DNA of 64,000 nucleotides from Bordetella sp. LUAb4 (lineage in GTDB: Bacteria > Pseudomonadota > Gammaproteobacteria > Burkholderiales > Burkholderiaceae_B): contig NZ_JAHPZX010000012.1 of NCBI RefSeq assembly GCF_021325795.1, positions 32,300 through 96,299 of the forward strand, given 5' to 3'. Positions within the stretch are counted from its first letter, which is position 1; each line of letters starts with the position of its first letter. The translations under genes and the position numbers were made by a program. The notes under the pieces were generated by a model, which was not told where the DNA came from, did not search any database, and was given only the letters and a program-made list of their open reading frames with translations. Below, one piece after another: positions 19,152 through 29,408 of the stretch.

Positions 19152-21308
19152 TCACACCGATCCAATCCGTCTGGCCGCTTCCTTGAACAGAGCCTGCGCA
19201 TCGGGTGTCAGGCGGAACGCGGCCAGGAAATCACCGACGCGATACGCGGGTTGTGCCTTGCGGATCAAGGCCAGGAAACCGCGCGCTTCATCCACCCTGT
19301 CGGCGATCGCCAGGCAATGAGCGGCGATTGCCAGGATATGCACATGAGCGTTGGGACGCATGGCAGCCTTGACCGCCCAGTCGGCGGCCTCCTCGACCCG
19401 TCCCAACCTGACCAAGGCCAACGCGCGTACGGCGAGCATGCCGAACATCAAGGGATCGAAGGGACTCAGATGGCGTGAATGGTCGGCCGACCCGATGGCC
19501 GCCTGCGCATCGCCCGACTGGCAATGGACGAAGCCCAGCGTGTAATGTCCCAACGCGAAATTCGGGCTGAGATCCACGGCGCGCTGCAATTCCGCCAGCG
19601 ACGAGTCCTGGTTGCCACGCAGCCATAGCGCCCGGCCCATGGCCCAATGGGCCGCCGGGTCGCGGTCATCGGCGATCACGCTGTCACCCGCGGCTTTGAG
19701 CGCCTGGTCCATCGCGGCCTTGCGCTCGCCCCAGTGCTGGAACGCGTCCTGCCAATACGTGAAGGACAGCCCGGCATAGGCCCTTGAGTAGGTCGGGTCC
19801 AGCCGCAATGCCATCTCGAAAAATTGCCGCGCCAGGACATTGTCTGCCTGGTTGAAGCGGTACATATGCCACAGGCCGCGATGATGGGCCGACCAGGCAT
19901 CCAGTGAATTGGGCGGCGTGAGAATGGCGCGATTGCGTTCGGAGGATTCGATCTCGATGTCGATCGAGGCGACGATCCGATTGCCGATCTCGTCCAGCGT
20001 CGCGAAGGCGTCTTCCAGCGTATGGTCGAAGGCTTCCGCCCACACGATGCGCGCCGTGCGTGACTCGACCAGCGCAACGTCGACGATGATGCGCGCGGCT
20101 TGCCGGCGCAGGGAACCACTCACGACGTAATCCACGTTCAGGGTCCGCCCCGCCTCCTCCGGCCCCACCCTGCGCTGATCCAGCGCGAATACCGTCCCCT
20201 GCGCTATGACGAACAGGCTGCGCAGCTTCGCCAACCGGGTAATGATGTCGTAAGCCAGGCCGTCCCCCAGCCCACCTCGTACGCCACTGTCCGCCGATGC
20301 GTCCGTGAATGGCATGACGGCAATCGAGGCACGGCCGAATTTTTCCCTGCATCCCGCAGCGGGGAAATCAATCGGCGCCGCCCCGGTACCGTCATGTTGG
20401 GCATCCTTCTGGCCCGTCGTGGCGTCCGTCACCGCCGCGTCCGTTTGCACGACGGGGAGGACGGGGACGATGGGCGCCAGTCGCAGTTGCCGCCACGCAT
20501 CGCGCAGAGGCCGCCAGTCCAGCCCCTCGTCCTCGAAGGCACGGGTCGCGGCGGCCAGGTGTTCTTCACCCTCGCGCAGCCGGCCCAGATCGTTGAGCGA
20601 CTGCAGCATCAGCGCATGCGCGCGTCGGTCAAAAGGAGCAATCCGCAGCCACGTGTCCAGGCAGCCGTGGCGCGCTTCGGACCCGGCAGGCAAACCCGCG
20701 GCCAAGTGCTCGAGTACCGCCGCCTGGCAGGCTCGCACCCGCCGGCGTTGCGCCACCATCCAGCTGTCGAAGACAGGGCACGACTTGAGTTGCAGTCCGT
20801 CGAGGAAATCACCGTCGAACAGGGACGCCAGCGCGCCCAGCCGCTGAACATCGACCGTGCCGATGCCTTGCCGCATCGCCTGCTCGATAGCGAGGACATC
20901 GACATGGCAGTCATGCAGTTCGAGCTGTACCGTGTCTTGAGCGGCCTGCACCCGGCGGCAGCCCGGCTCGTCCAACAAGGCTCTTGCCTTGCTCAGGCAC
21001 CAGCGCAATTCGCCACGAGGATCATTGGGCCTATCCCACAGCAGCTCGCACAGACGTGTGCGCGTCACCGCGTGCGGAGCAAGCACCAGATAGGCAATCA
21101 ACGCGCGCAGCTTGCGCGAAGGGGGCAACGCCAAGACGGATCCCCCGCGGCTGATCGTCATCGGCCCAAGCATGTGGATACCCACCGTGGCTGCTTCCCA
21201 AGCTTCACCCCCGGCGCCCCCCTCGGCGCCCCCCTTGGCGCCATCTTCGGGAAAACCCCGGTGCCCTGGCTCCGCGGATTCCACGCCGGCTACCACGCTC
21301 GCCTCCAC
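19152..21308 (-). CDS. SARP/BTAD-type transcriptional regulator with TPR domain
   Basis: A 718-aa protein. The N-terminal OmpR-type winged helix (about residues 43-135, IHMLGPMTISRGG...) is followed by a bacterial transcriptional activator domain (about 140-280). A TolB-N/FlgO-like segment lies at about 325-440 (IAVMPFTDASAD..., DYVVSGSLRR). TPR-like helices cover about 470-700 (LALRLDPTYSRAYAGLS, AVDLSPNFALGHYTLG). There is no NTPase domain, unlike AfsR. The start is uncertain: the GTG at 21308 gives a 40-residue low-complexity leader. It diverges from the methyltransferase gene with a 125-bp gap, so control of that gene is the simplest expectation. Confidence 0.86.
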   Translation of the reverse strand: MEASVVAGVESAEPGHRGFPEDGAKGGAEGGAGGEAWEAATVGIHMLGPMTISRGGSVLALPPSRKLRALIAYLVLAPHAVTRTRLCELLWDRPNDPRGELRWCLSKARALLDEPGCRRVQAAQDTVQLELHDCHVDVLAIEQAMRQGIGTVDVQRLGALASLFDGDFLDGLQLKSCPVFDSWMVAQRRRVRACQAAVLEHLAAGLPAGSEARHGCLDTWLRIAPFDRRAHALMLQSLNDLGRLREGEEHLAAATRAFEDEGLDWRPLRDAWRQLRLAPIVPVLPVVQTDAAVTDATTGQKDAQHDGTGAAPIDFPAAGCREKFGRASIAVMPFTDASADSGVRGGLGDGLAYDIITRLAKLRSLFVIAQGTVFALDQRRVGPEEAGRTLNVDYVVSGSLRRQAARIIVDVALVESRTARIVWAEAFDHTLEDAFATLDEIGNRIVASIDIEIESSERNRAILTPPNSLDAWSAHHRGLWHMYRFNQADNVLARQFFEMALRLDPTYSRAYAGLSFTYWQDAFQHWGERKAAMDQALKAAGDSVIADDRDPAAHWAMGRALWLRGNQDSSLAELQRAVDLSPNFALGHYTLGFVHCQSGDAQAAIGSADHSRHLSPFDPLMFGMLAVRALALVRLGRVEEAADWAVKAAMRPNAHVHILAIAAHCLAIADRVDEARGFLALIRKAQPAYRVGDFLAAFRLTPDAQALFKEAARRIGSV

Positions 21309-21433
21309 GCCCGAGTCTTACCTTTGGTTCCGGATCGCAGGACACGAGTCTGCCTACGCGCTTCGGTCCGTGATTCCAGGCAATGCCGGCGATTTCCGCT
21401 GGCGCTCACACCCCGTTTTATTGGAGACAAAGA

Positions 21434-22306
21434 ATGTCCACAACCGCAACCGCCGTTGCTCAATCCCAGAACCCGGCGCAAAGCCCCGCGCAAGATCGCG
21501 CGCAGCCCGACCTCGAGGCCCTGAAGACTCGCCAGCAAGCCACCTGGGCCTCCGGTGACTATGCCGTCGTCGGCACCACGCTGCAGATCGTCGGCGAGCA
21601 ATTGTGCGAATCCCTTGATGTCCGGTCTGGACAGAGGGTCCTGGATGTCGCGGCCGGCAATGGCAATGCCTCGCTGGCGGCGGCCCGCCGTTGGTGCAAA
21701 GTGGTTTCCACCGACTACGTGCCGGCGCTGCTGGGACGGGCCCGCGAACGCGCCGCCGCCGAACGGCTGGAGATCGAATTCCGCGAAGCCGATGCGGAAG
21801 CCCTGCCCTTCGAGGCGGCCAGCTTCGATGCCGTCGTATCGACTTTTGGGGTCATGTTCACGGCCAACCAGGACAAGGCGGCAGCCGAGCTGATCCGCGT
21901 GTGCCGCCCCGGTGGCAAGATCGGGATGGCCAATTGGACGCCGGAAGGTTTCGTCGGCCAGATATTCAAGACCATAGGCAAACACCTGCCGCCGCCGGCC
22001 GGCGTCAAATCGCCCGCCTTGTGGGGCACCCGCGAGCGGCTCGACGAGATGTTCGGCAAGGACGCGTCGGCGATCCAGGTGACCGCGCGGCACTTCACGT
22101 TCCGCTACCGCTCGGCGGAACATATGCTGCACGTTTTCAGGACCTATTACGGGCCGGTACTCAAAGCGTTCTGCGCGCTGGAGCGCGACGCCCAAAGCGC
22201 GTTGGAGCACGACCTCATCGCGCTGATGGGCCGGTTCAACCGTTCTGGCGATGCCGGGGTAGTGGTGCCCAGTGAATACCTGGAAATCGTCATCATCCGG
22301 CGGTGA
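21434..22306 (+). CDS. Class I SAM-dependent methyltransferase (UbiE/ArsM-like fold)
   Basis: A 290-aa methyltransferase. The start is ATG 21434 (MSTTAT) with GGAGA 7 nt upstream; the longer frame from 21383 lacks such a site. Motif I is VLDVAAGNGNASLAAA at about residues 65-80, and the post-I acidic residue is the D of STDY. Motif II lies in FDAVVSTFGVMF and motif III in RVCRPGGKIGMANW. The N-terminal 30 residues are Gln/Ala-rich and probably disordered. The substrate is not evident. Divergent pairing with a SARP-like regulator suggests tightly regulated expression. Confidence 0.9.
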   Translation: MSTTATAVAQSQNPAQSPAQDRAQPDLEALKTRQQATWASGDYAVVGTTLQIVGEQLCESLDVRSGQRVLDVAAGNGNASLAAARRWCKVVSTDYVPALLGRARERAAAERLEIEFREADAEALPFEAASFDAVVSTFGVMFTANQDKAAAELIRVCRPGGKIGMANWTPEGFVGQIFKTIGKHLPPPAGVKSPALWGTRERLDEMFGKDASAIQVTARHFTFRYRSAEHMLHVFRTYYGPVLKAFCALERDAQSALEHDLIALMGRFNRSGDAGVVVPSEYLEIVIIRR

Positions 22307-22320
22307 GCGCGCTGCGATCC

Positions 22321-22343
22321 AAGCCCCGCGATAGCCGGGGCTT
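22321..22343 (+). terminator. Hairpin after methyltransferase gene
   Basis: AAGCCCCG-cgatagc-CGGGGCTT is a perfect 8-bp stem with a 7-nt loop, 14 nt after the methyltransferase stop. It lacks a long T run, so termination strength is uncertain. Confidence 0.5.
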
Positions 22344-22585
22344 GCCGGGCGAGCCGCAAGCAGAGGACGGTCCATGGCACGACGCCTCCACGCCCATCCA
22401 GGCACGGAGCGGGGCGAACGATGCGCAGCAGTGACATGCAAAACTGGCTTGGGGGCGAAGCACCCGCGCCAGGCCGGGACTGGTTTTCTGCCTGAAATGA
22501 TACGCCCGGCGGCCGCGGCTGGACACCCCTGGATTTACCGACCTGGACTGACTCGGGGAGCGAGCTGACTCGCCCCCCGCTTCAA

Positions 22586-25500
22586 TCAAAACGGCACCAT
22601 CACCTTCAACGAACCGCTGTGGCTCTTGGCGTGCTTGGCCAGCTCGCCGTCGTACTGCAGGCGGAAATCCACCCCCTTGGCGGTCGACACCTGGAAGCCC
22701 GCGCCTATCCGGCCAATGACGTCGTCCATCGGCGTGGATGAGCTGAACGATCCCGCGTCTGCCGGTGCGCCTTGCAAGCGCGCGTTGGAATTCCAGCTGT
22801 CCTTGTTGAGGAAGGCCACCCCCACGTACGCGAACGGCCGCAGGAAAGCCCCATTGGGCAGGTCCTTGCGCCCGCCCACCTCGATCATCGGCGAAACGCC
22901 CAACACGTACTGATGGCTGCTGTCCACCGACAGGCCCAGCGCGTTGTTGCCATTTTCCTTGTAGGAAGACATGCGGGTGTAGGTCGCGTCGAAGTCCATA
23001 TACGGCTTCACGTACATGTTGTCGAAGTCGAATGTCCGCGCCGCGCGCAGGCGCAAGCCGAAGTTGTACATATCTGGCTTGCTCTTGAGCGTGTCCTGGT
23101 AGCCGGGCACGATGACGTCGCGGTTCATGCGATAGGAGCCATAGCCGCCCCCCAGCGCCCCGGAAAACACCCAGGGTCCGCTTTCCCGCTTCAGCACCAG
23201 GCCGGCATAGCCGCTGTCGCCATTGCCCTTGAGCCTGCCGTTATCGCCTTTCACATCGTTGTTCTGATAGGCCATCGAAGCGCCCAGGAACCAGCCCGGG
23301 CTGACCTGGCGCTGGCCACCGAATTGGTACGTGACGCTGTCGAAATCGAAGTCGGAACTGCCGCGCTCGCCATCCTGGCTGCTGCGGCGCCCCGACACCA
23401 GGCCCCAGAAGCAGTTCTGCTCCCGCGTCATGGCGCCGTTGCCCTTGGTGTCCGTGAACGCCGGGCACGACATCATATTGCCGGTGAACTGGCCGAGGGC
23501 CGCCATCGATTGCGCGGCCGGTGCGGCGATGGCGCCGGGCGACAGGCTGTCCAGATTGGCGCGATACGCCCCACCGCTGGCACGCGAGGAAAGGTCGAGC
23601 TGGGCGAACAGCGGCGCCAACGCCGAATTGCCGCCCCCATCCCAGACGCGCTGCAGGAAGTCCGCCACCTTGCCCTGGTTCGATTTCAGGCCCAGCCCAG
23701 GCGCATTGAAGTTGGCCGACACCGCACGAACCTTGAAATCCTGTCCGTCCTGGCGCAGCCCGTAGTCGATGACAGGGCTGTCCTGCGCCTCCAGCGCTCC
23801 CTGTGACTGGCCCTGCACCGTCATCACCGTGACTTCGCGATTGGGCAGCAAGGCGGTCGGGACGATATTGACGCCACCCGCCAGCGTGGCGTTACCCGCG
23901 ACGGTCAGGTGATCCGTGTTCAGTTTGTCGAAGTCGGCATCCGCGCGGATCACGCCAGTGGACGACTGGACGAAGCTGTTGCTGATGCGCAGCTCATTGA
24001 ACGGGCCAGGGTTGCCGATGATCAACTGGCCTTCGTTGGTCACGTCGGCCTGATAAAGCGACGCGCCCGCCAGCGTGCCGCCCTGCGCGTTGTGCAGCTG
24101 GATGGCCGCGGCATCGCCCAGTACCGCGGACGCCGGGATGGCGACGAAGCTCATCGCCGCCGGGCCAGGCGCGCTGTAGCCGCAGTTCGCGCCGGTATCG
24201 GCATCGGTGCACTGCACGCTGCCGTTGATGACGCCGTTATTGGTGATCGTCAGCTTGTTGCCGGAGCCTTGATCCGTGTCGCCGTCGTAATGCACGGCGA
24301 CACCCGACGCGGCGCTGATACTGCCGCTACTGGCGACATTCAAGACGTTGTTGATACCCTGCGCGATCCACACACCGTAACCGAAGCCATTGGCGCTGGA
24401 CCCGCCGGCCACGCTGCCGTTCACATTCACGGTGACGACGCCATTGTTATAGGGCGCTTCGCTCTGCGCGAAAATGCCGGTGGAACCCGCGCCGGTCACC
24501 GAGATCGAGCCGCTCTGGTTGACCGTCACCGCACTCGCGACGCCACCGCTGCTGCTATTGAATAGATTGCCGGCGAAACCGTTGGAGGCGCTACCAGCGA
24601 TGCCACCGCCCCCACCAAGAGACTGCGCGATGATGCCGAACGCATTCCTGCCCGAGGTCGCAAGCGTGGCATTGGTGGTCACCGTGACGGCGCTGCCGTT
24701 GCCGTTGCCGCCAGTCCCACTCGGAAGCCCGCCGTTGGCCGGGTTCAGCTGTATCCCCGAGCCGGTATCGCCGATTATGCCGCCGCCACCGCCGATGGAT
24801 TGCGCAATGATCGCATGCGCGCCATTGCCACGCGTGGTGATACTGCCGCCCGTGATGTCGACGTTGACGGTACCGCCGCTGCCATTCGTCCCGCCCAATG
24901 AAAGCGCGCCGAGTCCCGAGGCGGAGCCCGTCGTGACCACGCCGCCACCACCGCCTATCGACTGTGCCAATACACCGATCGCGCGGTCGCCATAGGTATT
25001 CATCCCCAGGCCCGTGCTGACGTTGATGTTTCCGCCCGAGCCCGACGCGCCGTTGCGGCCGCCCAGCGTCAAGGATAATTGCTGCTTGCCGGGACTTGCC
25101 GCCGAATCCGAATCGCCGGCGATGCCGATACCGCCGCCACCGCCGATGGATTGCAGGACGAGACCATAGGCGCTGTCCCCATGCGTCGAAATATTGGCCC
25201 AGCTGGCCTGGTTCACGGTGATGTTGCCGCCATTGCCGGCACCGCCCCCGTCGCGGCCCACGGTGATCGTGCCGTTGGCCATCGGGGACCCCGACGCTCC
25301 GATACCGCCACCGCCGCCGATGGACTGCAGCACCACGCCATGCGAACCGAACCCGTTGGTATTGAACAGATTGCCCGACAAGCCGTTTTCGAAAGCGTCG
25401 TTGAAATAGACGATGATGTCACCGCCCGAACCGCCCGTCCCTCCCTTGCCGCCCACGGACATCGTCAGGTGCGAGGAGTTGCTGCTGGACGATGTCGTCG

Positions 25501-28500
25501 ATGCGCCACCCTGGCCGCCGCCGCCGCCGATGGACTGCAACACCACCGCCTCGGCATGGTCGCCGTAGGTGTTGATGCGCGACCCGATGCTGGCCGCGGC
25601 ACTGGTGCTGCCGATGGCGCCGCCGTTGCCGCCGCCGCCGCCGGTTCCGCCCACGCCCACGTTCAATTCATAGCTGGTGCTGTCGTCCTGGAGCGTGCCG
25701 ATGGCCTTGCGCAAGACACCCGTCGAAGGGTCCGCCGAATTGCCGCCGGCCACACCGCCCAGGCCGCCGGAGCCGCCGATCGTCTGCACCAGCAGCCCGT
25801 CGGCGTCGGCCCCATAGGTCGTGATCTGGCCGTTGGACACCAGGGTTATATTGCTGCCGGCCCCACCTGAAGTCCCACCGCGTCCCACGTTGACCGTGCC
25901 TGATACGTCGGTGCTGCCGTCTTCGCTCTCCGAACTCAACGACAGGCCGATCTGGCCGCCCTGCGAAGCGCCGCCGCCGCCGCCGATGGACTGCAGCAGC
26001 ACGCCGCGTGCGCCATCCCCCGCGGTGATCACCGAGTCGGTGTACGTGCTGTTGAAAACCACGCTGCCGGCCGTGCCCCCCCCGCTGCCGGTGCCGCCCA
26101 GGCTCAGGGTGGCGCTGACGCTGGCGTCGGTATTGCGGTTGCTGCCGCTCGCCGACCCGATGCCGCCCGCGCCGCCGCCCCCGCCTATGCTTTGCGCGAC
26201 GATGCCGTTGGCGGAGTCGCCCCAGGTCTGGATGCGGTTGCCGCCGTTCAAGTTCACGGTTGTCGTGCTGGCGCACGTCGAAGTCGATGTGGAACCGCAA
26301 GCGGCCGATCCGCCGTTGCCGCCGAAAGCCGCGCTGACCGTGGCGCCTACGCTGCTATCGGTGCCGATGACGGTGGAGGTCGCGGTGGCATTGCCGCCGA
26401 CCCCGCCGCCGCCGCCGATGGATTGCACCAGCATGCCAAAAGAACCGGCCCCATACGTCGTGATCGACGATCCGGACAGATCGGCCTCGGCCCGCGCGCC
26501 GGCGCCGCCGTTGCCGCCCGAGCCGCCCACCGCGAAGGACACCGCGGCGCCGACCGAAACGCTGTCGTCCGGCACGGCGATGGCGTAAGCGCGTGCCACC
26601 GAAGCGCCACCCGCACCACCGCCGCCGCCAATGGACTGGACGACCAGGCCGTGCGCATCCGTCGTGGTGGTGCCTGACGAGCCAGTGGTGATGGACGAAT
26701 TGCTCAAGACGGCATTGGCCGTACTGCCCGCGCCACCGCCGCCGCCGCTGCCCCCCACGGCCACCGACATGGAAAACAGCGCGCTGACGCTCAAGGAAGA
26801 TGCCGCGCCGCCCGTGCCGCCGCCGCCGCCGATGGACTGCGCCACCATGCCGTAGGACGTATCGCCGGACGTGTGGATGCTACCGCCGCTGAGCGTGGCC
26901 GTCGTCGCGCCACCCGAGCCGCCGCCACTGCCGGCTTGGCCACCTATGGTGATCATGCCGGTGGAACCGCCACCATCGCCGCCACCACCGCCGACGGACT
27001 GCGCCAGGATCCCGATGGCCGATGTCCCTGTCGTGGTCAAGCCCGCGGATTGGGTCACGTTGACCGTACCGCCGCCGATGGCGTTGCCGCCGCTGCCGCC
27101 CAGCGCGACGATGCCGCTGCTGACCCCCGCCACGCCGCCGCCCCCGCCGATGGACTGAGCCACGATGCCGTGCGAATTATCCCCGCTCGTTGCGATAGTG
27201 GTCGCGCTGCTGATCGTGACCGTGCTGGGCGTGCCACCGTTGCCCGCGTTCGCGCCCGCATCGCCGAAGAGTTCGAAATTGCTGGTCGTGCCGCCGCCGA
27301 AGCCCCCCATGCTCTGCGCCAGCATGCCGATGGAGTTCGTGCCGTAGGTCGTGATGGTGCCGCCGCTGGTGCTGATCGACACCTGGCCGCCATTACCGCC
27401 CGTACCCGCGTTTTCCGGGGTGAAGTCGATGATGCCGCTGCTGGTCTCCACGCCACCGCCGGCGCCGCCCGCGCTGCGCGCGATGATGCCAATGGACTCC
27501 GTGCCGCTGGTGGTAATGCTGGCATTACCGGTCATCGCGACCTTGATGGTGCCGCCGTAGCCACCGTTCGCGCCGTCGCTGTCTTCCCGGCCTGCCCCGC
27601 CGTTACCGCCCAGGCTGATCACGGCCACCCCTGGCAGGTAGTCGCCCGCGGTGGAGATGACCGAGCCGCTGTTCATCGTCGCGGTGAAGGTATAGGGATT
27701 GTCTCCGCCCTTGCCGCCCAATTCGCCGGAGGTATTGGTGACGGTCTGCGGGCCCATGCCGCCGTTGCCGCCCTGGCCTATCATGACGATGCCGCCGGAC
27801 AAGGCGGCCAGGCTGGCCGGCTTGCCAAGCGCATTGGTCGTCGTGACGTTGATGGCGCCGGCGTTCGTCACGGTCAGGCCGGTGACGTTGGCCCCGGCGC
27901 CGCCGTTGTCGCTGCCGTCTTCGGAAGTCTGGCCGTTACCGCCCTGGTTCAGGATATACAGGCCACGCACGCCGTTGCTCATGCCGGAGCCATTGACACT
28001 CACCGTCACGGCACCGCTATTGGTGATGGAACTGGCCGTCGACGTATTCGCCTCGCCGGGCTCGCCGCCGTTACCGTTGTAGTTGCCGCCATTGCCGCCA
28101 ATGGATTCGACGCCTATGCCCCAGGCATAGCGCCCGGCGCTGCCGGAATTGATGTTGATCGAAGCGCTGTTGTTGATGTTGATGATATTGGTGTCGCCAC
28201 CGTTGCCGCCAACCTGGTCGCCCGTGGCAGCATTGTCCTGATTGCCGCCCCCGCCACCGATACCGGCGGCGTAGATGCCCACCCCGCCATACGGGAGTTG
28301 GTTCAGCGTGATCGCACCGGTGTTGGTAATGGTGATGGCCGAAGCCTGGCCGCCCGCGCCGCCATTGCCACCGCCGATGACGGTATCCCCCGCGTCGGCA
28401 CCCCGGCCGCCGACTGATGCGGCATAGATGCCGAATTGCGCGCCGGTGTCGTCCCAAATGCCGGGAGCGGAGCTCTGGTTGCTGGACGTAGGCGAGTTAT

Positions 28501-29110
28501 TGACGTTGATCGTCCCGCTGTTGGTAATGGTGATGGTGCCGCCGTTGCCACCGTTCGTGCCGTTATTGCTCGTGTCGCTGGACCCCGCACCGCCCTTCAA
28601 GCGGATGAACAGGCCGCCTTGCGGTGATGACGGACTCAAGTTCGCGGCGTTATTGACGATGTAGTTGCCGCCGTAGCTGCCGATGTTGGTGCCAGTCCCG
28701 GCCGCCGCAGTGTAGTCGATCGAAATCTGTGCGCCGGATCCGCCTTGGCTGGCATCTATCGTGCAGGTGATGGTGCTGCTGGTAGACGAGCTGGCCGAGG
28801 GGCAGCTCAGGGCGGCTTCGGCACGGGGGGTCATCAAGCCAGCCAGCATCAGGGCCGAGAGCAAGGGAGTCAGGGCCAGCACCTGGACAGGGGTTCCGCG
28901 GACGCGGGGGTTTGCGCGTGGGGTTGCGCGTGGAGTTGCGCTTGCTCTTGCGTTGGATGTTGCGCTGGCTGCTGTTGGGGCCGCTGCTGTCGCTGCGGCT
29001 GTCCGGGCTCTGTCCCCGCCGGCGGGATCCACACAAGAATCGCGACGCTGAGTCGAAAGCTTGGGATTGGCCTTGGGCTCAGGCGGGGTAACAACGCGGT
29101 CTCTCATCAC
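22586..29110 (-). CDS. Giant Gly-rich autotransporter, paralogue of 12031-19092
   Basis: A 2174-aa protein. It has an unusually long N-terminal region (about 100 residues, rich in Ala/Pro/Arg/Thr) before the hydrophobic signal core LLSALMLAGLM and the cleavage-like AEA-A. The passenger holds about 22 repeats centred on (A/V/L)QSIGGGGGxGG. The C-terminal barrel closely matches the first autotransporter (YQFGGQRQ, GYAGLVLKRES, GALGGGYGSY) and ends in MVPF. It starts at GTG 29110 or the next ATG, behind AGAGGA. The extended leader resembles those of other very large autotransporters and may slow inner-membrane export. The gene converges on the methyltransferase gene. Confidence 0.93.
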   Translation of the reverse strand: MMRDRVVTPPEPKANPKLSTQRRDSCVDPAGGDRARTAAATAAAPTAASATSNARASATPRATPRANPRVRGTPVQVLALTPLLSALMLAGLMTPRAEAALSCPSASSSTSSTITCTIDASQGGSGAQISIDYTAAAGTGTNIGSYGGNYIVNNAANLSPSSPQGGLFIRLKGGAGSSDTSNNGTNGGNGGTITITNSGTINVNNSPTSSNQSSAPGIWDDTGAQFGIYAASVGGRGADAGDTVIGGGNGGAGGQASAITITNTGAITLNQLPYGGVGIYAAGIGGGGGNQDNAATGDQVGGNGGDTNIININNSASININSGSAGRYAWGIGVESIGGNGGNYNGNGGEPGEANTSTASSITNSGAVTVSVNGSGMSNGVRGLYILNQGGNGQTSEDGSDNGGAGANVTGLTVTNAGAINVTTTNALGKPASLAALSGGIVMIGQGGNGGMGPQTVTNTSGELGGKGGDNPYTFTATMNSGSVISTAGDYLPGVAVISLGGNGGAGREDSDGANGGYGGTIKVAMTGNASITTSGTESIGIIARSAGGAGGGVETSSGIIDFTPENAGTGGNGGQVSISTSGGTITTYGTNSIGMLAQSMGGFGGGTTSNFELFGDAGANAGNGGTPSTVTISSATTIATSGDNSHGIVAQSIGGGGGVAGVSSGIVALGGSGGNAIGGGTVNVTQSAGLTTTGTSAIGILAQSVGGGGGDGGGSTGMITIGGQAGSGGGSGGATTATLSGGSIHTSGDTSYGMVAQSIGGGGGTGGAASSLSVSALFSMSVAVGGSGGGGGAGSTANAVLSNSSITTGSSGTTTTDAHGLVVQSIGGGGGAGGASVARAYAIAVPDDSVSVGAAVSFAVGGSGGNGGAGARAEADLSGSSITTYGAGSFGMLVQSIGGGGGVGGNATATSTVIGTDSSVGATVSAAFGGNGGSAACGSTSTSTCASTTTVNLNGGNRIQTWGDSANGIVAQSIGGGGGAGGIGSASGSNRNTDASVSATLSLGGTGSGGGTAGSVVFNSTYTDSVITAGDGARGVLLQSIGGGGGASQGGQIGLSLSSESEDGSTDVSGTVNVGRGGTSGGAGSNITLVSNGQITTYGADADGLLVQTIGGSGGLGGVAGGNSADPSTGVLRKAIGTLQDDSTSYELNVGVGGTGGGGGNGGAIGSTSAAASIGSRINTYGDHAEAVVLQSIGGGGGQGGASTTSSSSNSSHLTMSVGGKGGTGGSGGDIIVYFNDAFENGLSGNLFNTNGFGSHGVVLQSIGGGGGIGASGSPMANGTITVGRDGGGAGNGGNITVNQASWANISTHGDSAYGLVLQSIGGGGGIGIAGDSDSAASPGKQQLSLTLGGRNGASGSGGNINVSTGLGMNTYGDRAIGVLAQSIGGGGGVVTTGSASGLGALSLGGTNGSGGTVNVDITGGSITTRGNGAHAIIAQSIGGGGGIIGDTGSGIQLNPANGGLPSGTGGNGNGSAVTVTTNATLATSGRNAFGIIAQSLGGGGGIAGSASNGFAGNLFNSSSGGVASAVTVNQSGSISVTGAGSTGIFAQSEAPYNNGVVTVNVNGSVAGGSSANGFGYGVWIAQGINNVLNVASSGSISAASGVAVHYDGDTDQGSGNKLTITNNGVINGSVQCTDADTGANCGYSAPGPAAMSFVAIPASAVLGDAAAIQLHNAQGGTLAGASLYQADVTNEGQLIIGNPGPFNELRISNSFVQSSTGVIRADADFDKLNTDHLTVAGNATLAGGVNIVPTALLPNREVTVMTVQGQSQGALEAQDSPVIDYGLRQDGQDFKVRAVSANFNAPGLGLKSNQGKVADFLQRVWDGGGNSALAPLFAQLDLSSRASGGAYRANLDSLSPGAIAAPAAQSMAALGQFTGNMMSCPAFTDTKGNGAMTREQNCFWGLVSGRRSSQDGERGSSDFDFDSVTYQFGGQRQVSPGWFLGASMAYQNNDVKGDNGRLKGNGDSGYAGLVLKRESGPWVFSGALGGGYGSYRMNRDVIVPGYQDTLKSKPDMYNFGLRLRAARTFDFDNMYVKPYMDFDATYTRMSSYKENGNNALGLSVDSSHQYVLGVSPMIEVGGRKDLPNGAFLRPFAYVGVAFLNKDSWNSNARLQGAPADAGSFSSSTPMDDVIGRIGAGFQVSTAKGVDFRLQYDGELAKHAKSHSGSLKVMVPF

Positions 29111-29190
29111 AGGTCCTCTGGCGGGCGTAGTGATCCCGCCGTTCAGAGCGCGGCCTAGGTTGACTCAGGCTCAGCAGTCGTGCGACGGGA

Positions 29191-29227
29191 CGCAAGTGTA
29201 GGTAAGCGGATTGTTCCGTCACTTGCG
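29191..29227. promoter_or_regulatory. Inverted repeat upstream of the second autotransporter
   Basis: CGCAAGTG (29191-29198) pairs with CACTTGCG (29220-29227) across a 21-nt spacer, 80-117 bp before the autotransporter start. It is a candidate regulator site or mRNA leader hairpin. Confidence 0.4.
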
Positions 29228-29408
29228 CCTGCAATGAGAATTTTTCGATGAATTTGAGGATTTATCCGACGAAATGGGCAGACGAAGTGATTAGAAAACC
29301 ACAGTTGGAGGGATACAGATGGGAGTGGTTACGTCTGCACGAGGACGAGCGATGCTCTGCAATTTCGGAGAGGAAGATGTTGCGTTGCGGCAATTGCCTG
29401 CGGCAGCG

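Noticed and set aside
22772..28417. Long plus-strand open frames opposite the second autotransporter (for example 22772-23806 and 26873-28417)
   Set aside because: The same effect: Pro/Ala/Asp-rich translations of the opposite strand of the coding repeats.
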